Assembly: GCA_014058105.1 (NCBI GenBank)
Contig: JACGCM010001329.1
Coordinates: 372,001 to 436,000 of the forward strand
Origin: Kingdonia uniflora
Lineage: Eukaryota; Streptophyta; Magnoliopsida; Ranunculales; Circaeasteraceae
Length of the DNA: 64,000 bases
Direction of reading: 5' to 3'
The translations under genes were made by a program, and so were the position numbers. Below are positions 1-11,504 of this stretch, one piece after another; the stretch's first letter is position 1; each line of letters opens with the position of its first letter. Under the pieces are notes generated by a model. It ran no database searches. It was not told where the DNA came from and saw only the letters and a program-made list of their open reading frames with translations.

Positions 1-827
1 CAATGGATAATGAAAAGAGAACCCAATAACTTCAGACACCATATAAGTATTTAGTGAAATAAGCTCCATGACAAGCTGAAAAGAGGAATTATTTTTCTAA
101 ATCCATTTTCACATTAGCTATGGACTTCTCATGTTACCAAAAATGATAAGTAACAAATACCTACATTTCAGTCCTATAAGAAAACTTCTATTAACATGAA
201 AAGGCTTTCCAATCAATCCCAACACCAAGTTAATAAAGCTATACCATATACGGTGCCAAAAAATGTAGATGAATTTCCCAAACTGTACTTTTGTTGAAAT
301 AATGTCAGAAACATCAGTTATGCCTTTGAGAGAGGTCGAAAACTTGAAATGATGAAGTCAGTAAACTATCATTCCAGAAAGTAATAACAGAGCAAACGCA
401 GGAATAGCAAATATAGCAGATACGTTGAGAAGACCTTACAGATATTGTAATTTGACATTCTATTTTTTGATTATGAAGCTAAACCCATACTTTATGTCTA
501 AGTGATTGTCTAACATTTGTTATGGAACAATCTGTAAATTGGTGAAACCGTGAGTTTTGGCAAGACAGGGCGAAGACTTTTAGAACTAGACACAGAATAT
601 TACTACTGCAGAGCATCTTCACTAAGGATTCATTAAAACAAAATGCACATAAAGCAATCTTGTGAACTATGCGCGGTGAGCAATATTGTTACAAAAGGTG
701 TTATTACATCCAAACCACCAACAAGAAAAATTCAATTACGATGTACCAGAAAGCCTATATATATCCTGGTCAGATCCAAAAATACACAACAACCAACCCC
801 ATCATCCACCGAAACTATAATAGAAGG
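1..827. other. Non-coding flank downstream of the Sm G gene
   Basis: AT-rich sequence with no convincing open frame. It lies just 3' of the minus-strand Sm G stop codon, so its right part probably holds the 3' UTR and polyadenylation region of that gene. I see no repeat structure or RNA gene here. Short plus-strand frames at 640-1120 overlap the Sm G exons and are shadows. Confidence 0.5.
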
Positions 828-1102
828 CTACTGCGCTCGTCGAGCAGGCTCCAGGGCTTCGATCATAACAACACTGTTTCCTCTGATGACCTGCAACAGG
901 GCACATTAATATTCATTAAAGAAAAAGAATCACCTCAATATAACAGAAGAAAATATATTAAGAATAAGTGGGGAACTCACCACCATGCCTATCTCGTTTT
1001 TCTCATTGCTATTAGTTTCAACAGTGTTGTCGATGACCAAATTCATAAACTGGTCAAACCCACGAAGCGTCCCAACCACCACTCGGTTAGCATTCAGCTT
1101 AA
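828..1102 (-). CDS. SNRPG: Small nuclear ribonucleoprotein G (Sm G), last two coding exons
   Basis: Sm G is one of seven Sm proteins forming the ring on U1, U2, U4 and U5 snRNA in the spliceosome. Two exons are visible. Exon 981..1102 encodes [20 protein letters not shown] and on through VIDNTVE to GMV (Sm1 motif and the start of Sm2). Exon 828..890 encodes [20 protein letters not shown] and a stop. Intron 891..980 has donor GTGAGT and acceptor TTGCAG, and phase is kept. The 981..1102 exon starts after acceptor TGTTGCAG with a split codon, as expected from the family sequence LQIKLNAN. The N-terminal part (about 20 residues in known plant Sm G, about 80 total) was not found upstream as far as 4.4 kb. 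Either that intron is long or the first exon is lost, so this could be a live gene with a distant first exon or a 5'-truncated copy. The visible reading frame is intact and highly conserved. Confidence 0.88.
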
Positions 1103-1257
1103 CTGCAACAGACATGGATCATAATTAACTTAGTTAAGTTTGATGCTACAAACTTCTACAAGTACTACCACTATACTATCTGCCTGTACAGGGTAGAGTA
1201 GGAAACGCATCTTTGCTGAGCTAAGACTAATAATACGCACTAGAGGATGTAGTTTCA

Positions 1258-2110
1258 TGTATAGCATTAAGGGAGCATAAGAGAAGAAAAATATGTATCA
1301 AATGAAAAGTATTATGGCCTTACTAGCAAAATACGTTCAAGAATTAAGTCATTGCTTCTAAGCTGATATCAATAGCCTCTCTTCAATATATCAATCTAAT
1401 ACAAAGGAAAAGCGTGTGACAGGGTCAAAGCTTCTACATGGTAGAACGAGAAAAGGAAAGTTATCCTTGGTGAGCTGAATTAAATAAGGTATAGGGGAAC
1501 CACGGTTTTCTTTATAGCATTAAGGGAGCATAAGATATGATACGTCTGCATCGAATGAAAAGCATTATGGCCTCACTAGCAATACATGTTCAATAACTAA
1601 CTCATTGATTCTAAGCTGACATTCACAGTCCTCTTCGATAATCAATCAAATAAAAAAGAACAGCGTCCAACAGGGCTAAAGGTTCAGCTATCTTAAATCC
1701 TGTTGTTCTACAGTAATTAATCACTTGTTCATTGACCTAATCTAAAAACAGTCAATGGAACAATATATAACCGGGCAGTCGAAAATGAATGGGGCTAAAA
1801 ACTAAGAAGCAGTTAAGGCCTTGCTATCAAAACAGGTTCAAGAATCAAGTCATCATTTCTGTAGCTGACATCCGCAATCTTTCCTTGTTATCAAATAAAG
1901 AGGCAAAGTGTGTGACAGTAACAACTTTATTTTTTATGCAATGACATGTTTTAGGGCATGACCTAATAGTCAAGAAGTGAATCCGCTATCTACCTATGGT
2001 ATACCGGTTTGATAATCAAGTCATTGATTGACAAACAGACATTCATAGTCACCTTTGGAACTCTCAAATCAAACCATTAAGGGGTAAAACTTGTAACAGG
2101 GGGTAAAAGT
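1258..2110. repeat. Degenerate tandem repeat upstream of the Sm G exons
   Basis: Four diverged copies of a unit containing tagcattaagggagcataa, attatggcctyactagcaa, gttcaaraatcaagtcatt, gctgacattc and gtgacaggg. Copies begin near 1260, 1515, 1800 and 1970. The first two are the most complete; the last two lack the front part. The array sits in the region that would be the long first intron of the Sm G gene. Confidence 0.7.
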
Positions 2111-3360
2111 TATTCTTGTATACATCCAATGGTGGCTTATGAGATTCTCGAGAGGGATGCTAGGATGTGGCATACTGTCAATATTGTGAAAATTGATGAG
2201 AAAACTTGGGATGTCTAAAGAGGTTAGGACCTCTCACTGGTGTAGCATGGGGATTCTGGGAGTTATTAAGGAGTTCGTAACCAATACTAACTTACTTATA
2301 AAGACAGGTAAATTAGATTCCACAAAAAAATATTTTGCGTTAATGTGGCTGATGTCTCCTAAGTGAGGGAATATGCATCATTTATGCTATTGGAACTTCT
2401 CAGATGCAAGGATGGGATAACTACTTCATTCATGGATTTTGGCGATTGGTGAAGGCTGTCTTGCTTGGAAATCAATGTCTTACTCTTTTCCATGCGAAGG
2501 TGCAAGACCTGACGCTGAATATTTGGGCACTGTTGTAGGCTTGTAGCCTACCATTTCCCAGCTAAGTGGGTCCCCAGTGAGGCAAACAACAATAAGCTAG
2601 GCAAATCTTCTGATTTATGTACTGTAATGTCTATAGGAGCTATTTTCTTAAAGCTAACGCTTCCGGTCTGGACTCACAGACGCAGACTTGTAATGGTTAT
2701 GTCAATAGGCCTCAAAGGCAACTAAACAAAAAGCTAAGGAGACCAAGCTTTGTGCCTGTAGCTGATCTTCATCAAGCCTAAGCGTGTCCCCGACTACGTG
2801 TAACCCAACTTGGTGGTTTTCCAGTGCCATGGAATAGTAGCCTAACCGAACATCCTAGGCTACTATGCTAGATTGGTTAGGCCAGCTGGGCTACTTTGGG
2901 CCCCCACACGCAACCGGACGTTGTGCGGCAGGCGTTAGCTGCCAGCGCAATGCAGTGATCTTATGACAACGGCGAATTCATGCACAGAACTCTGAACCTT
3001 CAAAAATAAAAGGTTAAGTCGGGTTTCTTGGTGCTAAGCAGCTAAAAATGAAAAAAACAAGAGAATTAACACGACTGGATCTGTATTAGTTGACATGGTT
3101 GTGAATCTATTGCAACGAGACCGCGCCAAGTGCCCAATCATGCTAAGGTAGACCGTAGGTTACATAAGCTCTTATAAGGAAAGAGAATGGCATATTCATT
3201 AAGACATCAACTAGACAAGGCTATTTTTGTTGGCTGAAGAGCTGAACAACTATGTACCTGTGTAGAAGTGGACTGTCATTGGCATGGAATCAGGAAGCGA
3301 AGGCAGAGCTTTCCTATGCTTAAGGCTGTGTCACAAATTCGACAAGTTCGGGAAACTCGG
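2111..3360. other. Non-coding spacer with one strong hairpin
   Basis: No coding signal recognised. The section near 2830-2960 is more GC-rich than its surroundings. The inverted repeat at 2834-2866 (atagtagccta and taggctactat, 11-nt loop) is the only clear structure. Confidence 0.4.
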
Positions 3361-3740
3361 CTACATAAACTTCTGGACCACTTGATCAATCTCAATCCAA
3401 CTATATGCTGCAAACTTCACTACATTTCTTTCCTTCATTAGAGATCGTATGGATGCAACGTAGTTCCTACAAATCCCGCGATTACCATATTATACGAAAC
3501 CCATTTCGAGTATTCCATGAGAAAATATCTCTTTGGGGCATTTTATCAAACAGTTTTCGAGAATTAAATACATCCCCAGACTTTGCATAGAAGTGTAAGA
3601 GACAGTTGTAAATAAATGTGTGTCGTTGTGGTCCATGTGATGAGACTGTTGTGGTCCATGTGATGAGACTGTAATCTCTGAGCTTGAGTTACGTCGTTTG
3701 AACGAATGCATTCGAGCAAGAGACGAGTGTAAGCGGCTTC
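3361..3740 (-). pseudogene. PPR (pentatricopeptide repeat) protein pseudogene, internally deleted
   Basis: Read on the minus strand, pieces of a P/PLS-type PPR protein appear in order but in shifting frames. At about 3740 there is EAAYTRLLLECIRSNDVTQA and RLQSH (a PPR N-terminus). At about 3560-3600 there is FYAKSGDVFNSRKLFDKMPQ followed by RDIFSWN (a PPR motif). At about 3480-3495 there is VSYNMVIAGFVG. At about 3362-3455 there is RSLMKERNVVKF followed by YSWIEIDQVV (the typical C-terminal SWIEI motif), then a TAG stop. A complete PPR gene would have many more motifs, so most of the middle is missing. A roughly 22-bp segment (gtggtccatgtgatgagact) is duplicated in tandem at 3638-3671 within the frame. 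PPR proteins act in organellar RNA processing; this copy cannot encode one. Confidence 0.75.
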
Positions 3741-3824
3741 GACTCAGGCGAAGCCACCACGAAGTGGAGAGTAAGTCCACAGCTTGGCTGAGCTTCAACT
3801 TTGATGCTGATGTCATAGTTTTTT

Positions 3825-4190
3825 TTAGTTATTTTCATCTGGAGGCATCTCTAATGGAGGTCTAATAGTAGGGGAGCTTTATAAGCAAGGAGATGTTTAA
3901 TTATGTTTTTATGAACTTTTGGTGTTTTAACAAAATAGGGCCGCAAAAGAAAACAAAAGAATTGAAAAGATCTCTAAAATATATTTTGGTTCAAAAGTTC
4001 CCTCCCTTTTGGGAGTCTCCAGTGATTTTGGAGTTGTACAGTTAGTTTTGTATGGGCCCCACATCCTTGCCACCACCAAATTATAAACTAGATTTAAATC
4101 TTCTTGTAATTATAAAAACATCTCCTTGCTTATAAAGCTCCTCCAACAAATGCCCTATTAGTCTAAATCTCCAATTTAAAACCCCAACCT
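3825..4190. mobile_element. Foldback / MITE-like element
   Basis: The segment gagctttataagcaaggagatg at 3878-3899 recurs inverted as catctccttgcttataaagctc at 4120-4141. The inverted similarity extends outward on both sides (ggaggyctaatagta against gccctattagtctaaatctcc). There is no coding capacity in between. The outer ends and target duplication could not be fixed. Similarity to a named MITE family was not checked. Confidence 0.6.
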
Positions 4191-4480
4191 ATGTCAGTAC
4201 AGTGAGAGCTCAGATTCTTTAATTTTTACCCTAAAACATGAAATTGAATCTAACCCTATTACAATAGAGTGATCAAAACAGTAAATTATCAAGCAATTTG
4301 ATTGAGAATTAGGGTTTGTATGAAAATCGGATTTGGGAATTTAAATTATGCTGGTCTGAAATCTTACCTCTGGAGTATAAATCGATGTAAGAGCATAAAC
4401 AACTGAAATGAGATGAGAGGGTTCATTTAGGTGGTGCAGGGGTAATTGTGTCAATACAATGGATTTACGCGGCTAAAATG
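4191..4480 (-). other. Possible 5' UTR-like segment, minus strand
   Basis: On the minus strand this shows a leader-like composition: AAACCCTAATTCTC near 4300 and a good donor CCAGAG/GTAAGATTTC at about 4366-4378. It could be a leader exon of a minus-strand gene such as Sm G, but no coding exon joins it. Purely suggestive. Confidence 0.2.
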
Positions 4481-4487
4481 TTTAGCT

Positions 4488-4942
4488 ACGGAGAAATTTT
4501 AAATACACCCTTTCTTTGCTCACCCAGTGTGTTTAAGAAATTTTAAATACGCCCCATTTTTTTAAGAAATATATAGCTCACCCCATTCCTGCTCTTTTAG
4601 CATTACACACACAACACCGCGTTGTACTATTAATTATGCTTTACTTGCTTTGTTTAATTAGATGTAAGAAATGAGACTAATTGAACTTATATCACATTCA
4701 AATATTTATTTTGTTCTTCTCTCATTACTAAGGTAGAGTAGAGGAACTCGTTGAATTTAACCGTTTAAGAGAAATTAAAGCTATAAGAATTAGGGAGGGG
4801 ATGAGTTTTTAGATTGAAAAATAGTAATGCTTTTATTTTAGGGGCATACTTGTCTTCAAATATTTGGAGGTGTAATGAACTTAAAAATAAAGGGATGGGG
4901 TGAACTTTTAGGTTTTGGGGTGTATTTAAAATTGCTCTTACA
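4488..4942. mobile_element. MITE-like element with terminal inverted repeats
   Basis: The left end gagaaattttaaatacaccc (4488 onward) matches the inverted right end ggggtgtatttaaaattgctc (4917-4937), and inner inverted segments (gctcacccc against ggggtgaac) also pair. The left TIR is partly duplicated at 4536-4555. About 450 bp, AT-rich, no ORF. I could not identify a clear target site duplication. Confidence 0.6.
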
Positions 4943-5286
4943 TATGTTGTCCAAATTTTTAGTATTTCAGGTGATCTCCCAAATGTTAAATATGCTAAGA
5001 ATAGAGCTGATATCTAAATTCTTTTATTGCACGTGTTGGGTTTGAATTATCATTTGATGCAATAACTAATCAGCAATTGCCTAAATAAATTCAAGTATTT
5101 GCCATCATTTCAAAATCAGACACTTGAAACAATATATTCTAAAACCAATACTGGAAATTTGAAAAGACATTTGTACCCTTACAAAAGTTTGGTATTTACA
5201 GCAATTAACTAGCCTCAAAACTTTAACTTTCTTGGATATTAGGCCCCAGCAGAAGTACAAATGTCTTTTCAAGATGTGATTTTTTA
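4943..5286. other. AT-rich spacer
   Basis: No gene, RNA or repeat structure recognised. The 20-nt string gaaaagacatttgtaccctt at 5161-5180 recurs inverted near 5249-5268 (acaaatgtcttttc), a short inverted pair. Confidence 0.35.
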
Positions 5287-5344
5287 AGAGAGAGAGAGAA
5301 ACAACATAAGAAAATACAAAGAGAGAGAGAGAGAAAGAGAGAGA
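5287..5344. repeat. GA microsatellite
   Basis: Two runs of (GA)n separated by an A-rich stretch, a simple sequence repeat just upstream of the 159-bp repeat that hosts element A. Confidence 0.9.
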
Positions 5345-5394
5345 TGTTCCTCTATTAAAGCTTTTGAATTTTTATTCATATCCGCTTCATATGC

Positions 5395-5571
5395 GTGAAA
5401 TCTAATAATTTTTATGTTTCCCCTTGAGGTTTGATATGATTTAAATCTCCTAGGGTTTAAATTTTGAGATTTGCTCTTGATCTCTCCCTCTATCCTCTTC
5501 CTTATATTTACTTGTTATGCGCCGAGATATCCGATATTCTTCGAGTTTTCTCATGAGATTTGATTTGATTT
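5395..5571. repeat. 159-bp tandem repeat, left of element A
   Basis: Contains gatttaaatctcctagggtt, gatctctccctctatcctctt and gagatatccgatattcttcg. The same series recurs right of element A (15570-15800), with gagatattcgatattcttca. After removing element A and one target copy, the offset between matching points (5524 and 15681) is about 159 bp. Element A therefore inserted into a pre-existing tandem repeat. Confidence 0.7.
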
Positions 5572-8161
5572 TGTCACTCCCCAAAATCTAATTATCGATA
5601 AGCTTGACCAATTACTAGATTCGAAGCTGTGCAGGTCGGGGAATCTACAGATTCGCCCCACGATTAACCAAGCCATAGACAAGTTCAGGCTTAGCCATTC
5701 ACTTAAAGCAATAATCATCAGAGTAAAGAAAAAATAATAAAGCGGAAGCAAAAGATATATATACATATCAGCCTAAAAATAGAATACAATATCTGGAATA
5801 AAGTACAACGACATACGCTGAGATCACAATAAGAATATCTAACTAAAGAAGATCTGCAGCGGCAAATCTGGCTCCAAACAGACTGAAGCTCACAGCAATC
5901 CAAGCTACTCAATCTCTAAAAGGGGGGAACAAAGCGAGAGTGAGCAAAACGACGGCTTACTAAATACCCAACAAGTCTAAACAACCTACTAATATAACAA
6001 GTGCAGAGAGGAGGGTGAGGTGAATGAGATAAAGAAGGTTTTAAAGTAAAAGAATAGTAAACTAAGTGACTATGATCCTGATAAAGAGTTATAAGAAGAG
6101 AAGAATGGAGATAGGAGTTTAGAAAAAATGAATAGTGACAAGGAGTAATGATATGAGATGATGATATGATATGACATGATGAACTGGGATAATCCCACAA
6201 TTATCCCAAATGCTGAATGCTATGATATACTCTGCTAGTCCCAATGCTGAATGATTTGATGTTTTAAAATGTGTTACAATCGTATTATAATATTGGTTGA
6301 TCAACCGCTAGTATGTTTATCTTAAAAAGATCTGTTAAGGGGATACAATAGGCACGATTTTTGTCAAGCTCGACCAAGCTAATGGATACTCACTTGATCA
6401 AAGTGTTCCCACGGGGCAAACGTCTGAACTTTATTTTCATTCCAGGGAATTTTAACCTCACCGAGGATAAGTCTAGCACCAGATTTAGACTGTCTCATAC
6501 CTTCCCACACTCCCAGATGGGCATTAAAGTTATGATAGTGTTCTCAGCCAGTTCTACACCTACTATTTTAATCCGATGAAGGACTCTTGCGATCCTATCG
6601 GAGGTCAACCGATGTAGAGCTGTGTTATGTATCCGATCTCGTTAAGTTAAAAGAGTTTTACGTGATTAAAAGATGCAACAGATCCCAAGGATCAAAACAT
6701 AACAGCCGTAAACCCGACATCACACATAAGATGACCACTTGCATAAGAGCGCGATAAACAATCTTAACAACAGAAAGAACAGTGACTCGGTTGAACCATT
6801 TAAACCCAGATGAGACAAGAACCAAACCGCCACTACAACTAACCAAGATCAGTCTCTAGAAGACTAAAAAAACCAACTAGAATACAGTTACGAGAAATTC
6901 CACATTAACAGCCTCTAACTAAACCTAAAGTCAAATGCAAACTATATACCAAGTTACAGAATAACTAACTTATAGGTTAACAACTTATACAAAGAAATAT
7001 AATAATAGACTATAACTAAATCATACGCACCTCTCTACACAGAGTACTACTCTAATTAGTATCTATTAACTAGTAGAGAAATTTAGAAGTGAAGGGGAAC
7101 TTGCCTGATAATAATCTCGAGTCCTGGCGAAAGTAAAACTGGAACTCCAAAACTCAGAATTAACGATACGGCTAACGGAACACAGGACAAGCTACAATAG
7201 ACAATCGTAACAACAATCAATCAAACCATACGGGAAACCAATCAATAACCCAAACCCTAGAAATCAACCCAACCTCTAATCGGACGAAAAGAACGGAAAG
7301 GAATAGGGAAATTACTCACCAAGGATAAAGGCGAAGATCACGGCGAAGAATCGGCAAGCGAGGGAACGGAATGGATTCGAATTTGGGAAAGTGGGGATTA
7401 TGATTTGGGGGAGAGAGAATGAGAGAGTGTTTATGAATAAAAGAGAAATGAGGTTAAAGGCCCAACATGTGGCTAAAAACGCGCCTCTGTTTGAATAGAA
7501 TATATTTCTATTCGAACAAAATGAAACAGGTAGAATTTTTTTCGAACAGAAATAAACTTGTTCGAACAGAATGGAATAGGATGAATTCAACTAAACAGAC
7601 ATTTATTCGAACAGAAGAAAATGTTGTTCGAACAAGGAAGAATCTATTCGAAAAGAAGATATTTCTATTCGAACAAAAAGAAACAGATAGGAACATATTC
7701 GAACAGAGTCAAGGTTGTTCGAACAGGAAAAATCAGTTAGAAACATATTCAAACAGAGAAGGGTCTGTTCAAATAGAATGGGACAGTTAAGTCCCTGAAC
7801 ACCAAAAACTAGAGATTCCTTCACGGAAAATTGATAGAAACTTAGGGAAATACCACGGATCCTTCCCGGATCACGCCACACCACAAACACCACTACACAA
7901 ACACCACCACCTACCCCATAAAGGGTTCCCAAAGCCACAACACAGCCACCTCCTCCTAATAACCACCGAAACACCGAAAATGCAGAAAATGAATCTAACC
8001 CCAAAAACCTGCCCAAAAGGAATAAAATGGATGCATAATGGATAGAAGGAATATATGCGGAAGCTTAATGGATAAGAATATATGCAGATGCCAAAAGGAT
8101 AGGAATATGCAGAAAATGAATATATACTAAAAAATAAATAAAAAAAATACGGGTCATTACA
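5572..8161 (-). repeat. Element A LTR (3' LTR in element orientation)
   Basis: Aligns along its length with 12975-15569. At 7484-7790 it contains about a dozen degenerate copies of a short motif around TTCGAA (gttcgaacagaa). Short open frames inside the LTR are by-products of this repetition. The polypurine-tract position lies at about 8162-8185 (minus: AGTAGGGTAGA next to the LTR). Confidence 0.92.
7484..7790. repeat. TTCGAA-rich short-repeat array in LTR
   Basis: Repeated ttcgaacaga-type 10-12-mers, spaced 15-35 bp. The half-palindrome TTCGAA is conserved while the spacers differ. The same array occurs in the other LTR at 14885-15185. Confidence 0.75.
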
Positions 8162-8209
8162 ATCTACCCTACTAAAAAAGAAATGTCGCTCCAAAATTCC
8201 GCACATACC

Positions 8210-10087
8210 TCAACCCGAGAACAATTGCGGATAACGGCCTCTCACATCCGCCTCTAACACCTAGGTAGCCTCACTACGATCGTGGTGACCCCACTGATTA
8301 ACCTTTCTACGAAGAATCTTCTCCTCGCGATCCAAAATACACACCGGATGCTCTATATACGAGGAATCGTCCTGAACCTCTATGGGTTCCCAATTAATCA
8401 CGTGAGTCGGATCCCGCTCATACATCCTCAGCATAGAAACATAAAATACGCTGTAAACTCGGTCCAACTGCGGCGGCAATGCTAAATGGTACGCTAACTC
8501 TCCAACTCTGGCTAGAATCTCGAACGGACCAATAAATCTCAGAGCTAACTTTTCTTTCTTGCTGAAATGCATTACGCCCTTCATCGGAGAAACCTTCAGC
8601 AAAACGTGATCACCGATCTTAAACTCTAGCGGTCTCCTACGGATGTCGGCATAACTCTTCTGTCGACTCTGTGCTGTACGTAACCGATCTCTGATAATAG
8701 TAACTGCCTTAGTAATCTCACGAACCAAGTCTGGCCCTAGTAAACTCTGCTCACCAATCTCTGCCCAACTCAGCGGTGATCTGTACAGTCTACCATATAA
8801 ATCCTTATAAGGTGCCATCCCGATGCTCGACTGAAAGATGTTGTACGCAAATTCTGCCCAAGGTAAGTACTCGTCCCAGCTACCCTTGAAGTCCAAAACA
8901 CAAGCCCTAAGCATATCCTCAAGAATCTGGTTTACTCTTTCTGTCTGACCATCGATCTGGGGGTAAAATGCTGTCCTAAAATCTAATCTGGTATCCATAG
9001 CTCGTTGGAAACTCTTCCAAAAGTTACCGGTAGATCTGGCATCTCGATCTGACACTATAGACACAGGAACCCCGTGTAAACGCACTATCTCTCTCACATA
9101 TAATCTGCTCAGCTCGTCAACCGTCAAAGTCTTGCAAACTGGAATAAAATGTGCCAATTTGGTCAATCGGTCTACAATCACCCAAATAGAATTGTGGTTT
9201 TTCTTCGTCCGCGGTAAGCTTGATATGAAGTCCATCGTCCCGTGCTCCCATTTCTTCTCTGGAATAGGTAAAGGTTTAAGCTGCCCTACCGGCTTCTGAT
9301 GCTCGGCTTTCACCTGCTGACAAGTAAGACATTTGGAAACAAATTCAGCTATCTCACGCTTCATATTGTCCCACCAATAATGCCTCTTCAGGTCCTGGTA
9401 CATCTTCGTACTGCCCAGATGAATAGTGTACCTTGAACCGTGAGCCTCGCTCAAAATCTCACGCTTCATCACCTCTGAATCTGGCATGCATAATCTGCCC
9501 CTGTACCTCATACTGCCATCTGAACTAACTATCCAATCTGGTCTGCTAATGTCTGAAGCCCAAGACTGTAATCTAGCATCCTGCTGCTGAGCCTCTATCA
9601 TCCGTGAAATCAATAAAGGCTGAACCCTCAGATTTGCAATAAAACTACCCGTACCTTGTGAGCCCAAACTCAGCCCAGAATTTGCAGTATCGCAAAGCAT
9701 CAACCACTCATAAATCATCGGACGTGCAAGAAATCTCCTAGGCAAACGACACAAAGCGTCAACTACCATATTCGCCTTCCCTGGGTGATACTGCAAGTCA
9801 ACATCATAGTCCTTTAGGAACTCCATCCATCTGCGCTGCCTCATATTCAGCACTTTCTGCCAGAAAAGGTATCGCAAACTCTTGTGATCAGAAAAGAGCT
9901 CGAACCTCTCTCCGTAAAAATAATTTTGCCAAATCTTCAACGCATAATCCACTGCTGCCAACTCAAGGCCATGAGTAGGATAATTCTTCTCGTGCACCTT
10001 AAGTTGTCTCGAAGCATAAGCAACCATTTTTCCCTCTTGCACCAGAACACAACCCAGCCCACTGAGCGAAGCGTCGTTGTAAACCAT
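8210..10087 (-). pseudogene. Element A pol: RNase H, integrase and chromodomain-like tail
   Basis: An open frame of 608 codons runs from 10087 to a TAG at 8261-8263, and the same frame continues to a TGA at 8210-8212. In order: RNase H (YNDASLSGLGCVL at the start, FSDHKSLRYLF near residue 65), the integrase HHCC zinc finger (H-x-H, then CLTCQQ), the integrase catalytic core (D in MDFISSLPRT, D in IVSDRDA, E in GQTERVNQILEDM) and the C-terminal GPFEILARVGELAYHLALP segment. A tail ending in RYPQLF resembles the chromodomain region of Tekay chromoviruses. The TAG falls inside this tail and would remove its last part. This is the longest intact frame in the window. Confidence 0.9.
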
Positions 10088-10216
10088 ATACTTCTACCCA
10101 CTGGAAGGAACAATAGTCAATCTCTTCTTCAACTCTGCGAAAGCTGAATCACATCTGTCATCCCAAACGATTTTAATATCCTACTGCGTAAAGCGAGTCA
10201 ATGGAGCTACAATCTG

Positions 10217-11262
10217 TTAAAAGCCCTCGATGAATCTGCGGTAATAACCGGCTAATCCCAAAAAGCTGCGAATCTCTGTAACATTAGTCGGCTGCACCCA
10301 ATCTGTGACTGCCTCAACCTTCGAGGGATCAGCCACAATACCATCCTTGGACACCACGTGCCCTAAAAACTTCACTTCCTTTTGCCAAAAATCACACTTC
10401 TCGAACTTTGCATATAAATCGTTCCCCCATAAAGTTTGTAAAGCGATCCTCAAATGTTCCTCGTGTTCGGCCTCGGTCTTCGAATAAATCAATATGTCAT
10501 CCACGAATACAATGACGAACCAGTCTAGAAAAGGTCAGAAAACCCAGTTCATCAAATCCATAAAAGCTGCTGGCTCGTTTGTCAAACCAAACGGCATAAC
10601 CTGAAACTCATAATGCCCATAACGAGTCCGAAATGCTATCTTCGAGACATCCTCCTTCTTGATCCTCAGCTGATGGTAACCTGATCTGAGATCAATCTTC
10701 AAAAAGAATTATGCTCCCCGAAGCTGGTCAAACAAGTCATCGATCCTAGGTAAAGGATATTTGTTCTTGATCGCGGCTTTGTTTAACTTGCGGTAATCAA
10801 TACACAGACGCATCGACCAATCCTTCTTCTTTACAAACAAAACTGGCGCTCCCCACAGTAAAGTACTAGCCAAATGAACTTCTGATCCATCAACTCAGAA
10901 ATCTGATCATATAATTCCTTCAGCTCAACGGGTGCCATACGATACGGAGCCTTCAAAATCAGAGCCGTACCAGGTAAAATATCTATGCCAAAATCAATCT
11001 CTCTCACCGGCGGTAACCTAGGAATCTGCCAGAAAATGTTAAAATAGTTGCAAACCACCGGAATCGAGCTAACGCCCACACCGGAGGACTCTATCTCTAA
11101 GAAAGCCAAAAAGTCGTCCCCCGACTGTGCAGGTTTCGAGCTAGCAAACACAAACCGCCTCTCTCCCGGAATACTAAAAGTAGCTGTCTTCTTGAAATAG
11201 TCTAAAGTAACCCGATGCGTCGACAACCAGTCCATACCCAGGATGATGTCAAACTCCTGCAT
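10217..11262 (-). pseudogene. Element A pol: reverse transcriptase, broken
   Basis: The RT start is [20 protein letters not shown] in the frame at 10831-11262. The catalytic FVDDILIYS motif lies at about 10480-10505 and the thumb region ([23 protein letters not shown]) at 10217-10400. The frame is broken between about 10505 and 10831 by stops and shifts, and again at 10088-10216 before RNase H. Upstream it runs into the linker after protease. No functional RT could be made from this copy. Confidence 0.88.
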
Positions 11263-11306
11263 CGGTAGTACTAATAGGTCTGTCGATAGAACGCTACCAC
11301 AAATAA

Positions 11307-11504
11307 CTATCGGGCAATCTTTACAAATACGAGAGATAACATCGAAGAATCGGGAGGAGTACCCACATAAATCTCATTAAGCAATAAATAAGACTCAAAA
11401 CCAATAGTGTAGAGGAATGCATATGCTATGAATGAATGCGATGCACCGGAATCGAAAAAAACACGAACAGGCAAATAAGAAATATGGATCGTACCTTCCA
11501 CCAC
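11307..11504 (-). pseudogene. Element A aspartic protease fragment
   Basis: FFDSGASHSFI carries the retropepsin-like active-site motif D-S-G-A. It lies between gag and RT, as in Gypsy elements. The short frame is bounded by stops on both sides. Confidence 0.8.

Noticed and set aside
643..1124. Plus-strand open frames of 88 and 151 codons
   Set aside because: They lie over the minus-strand Sm G exons, which have clear protein identity and splice sites; the plus frames are shadows.
7312..8206. Several open frames on both strands, some Phe/Cys/Tyr-rich
   Set aside because: They fall inside the element A LTR, repeat in the other LTR with different breaks, and owe their length to the repeated ttcgaaca motif.
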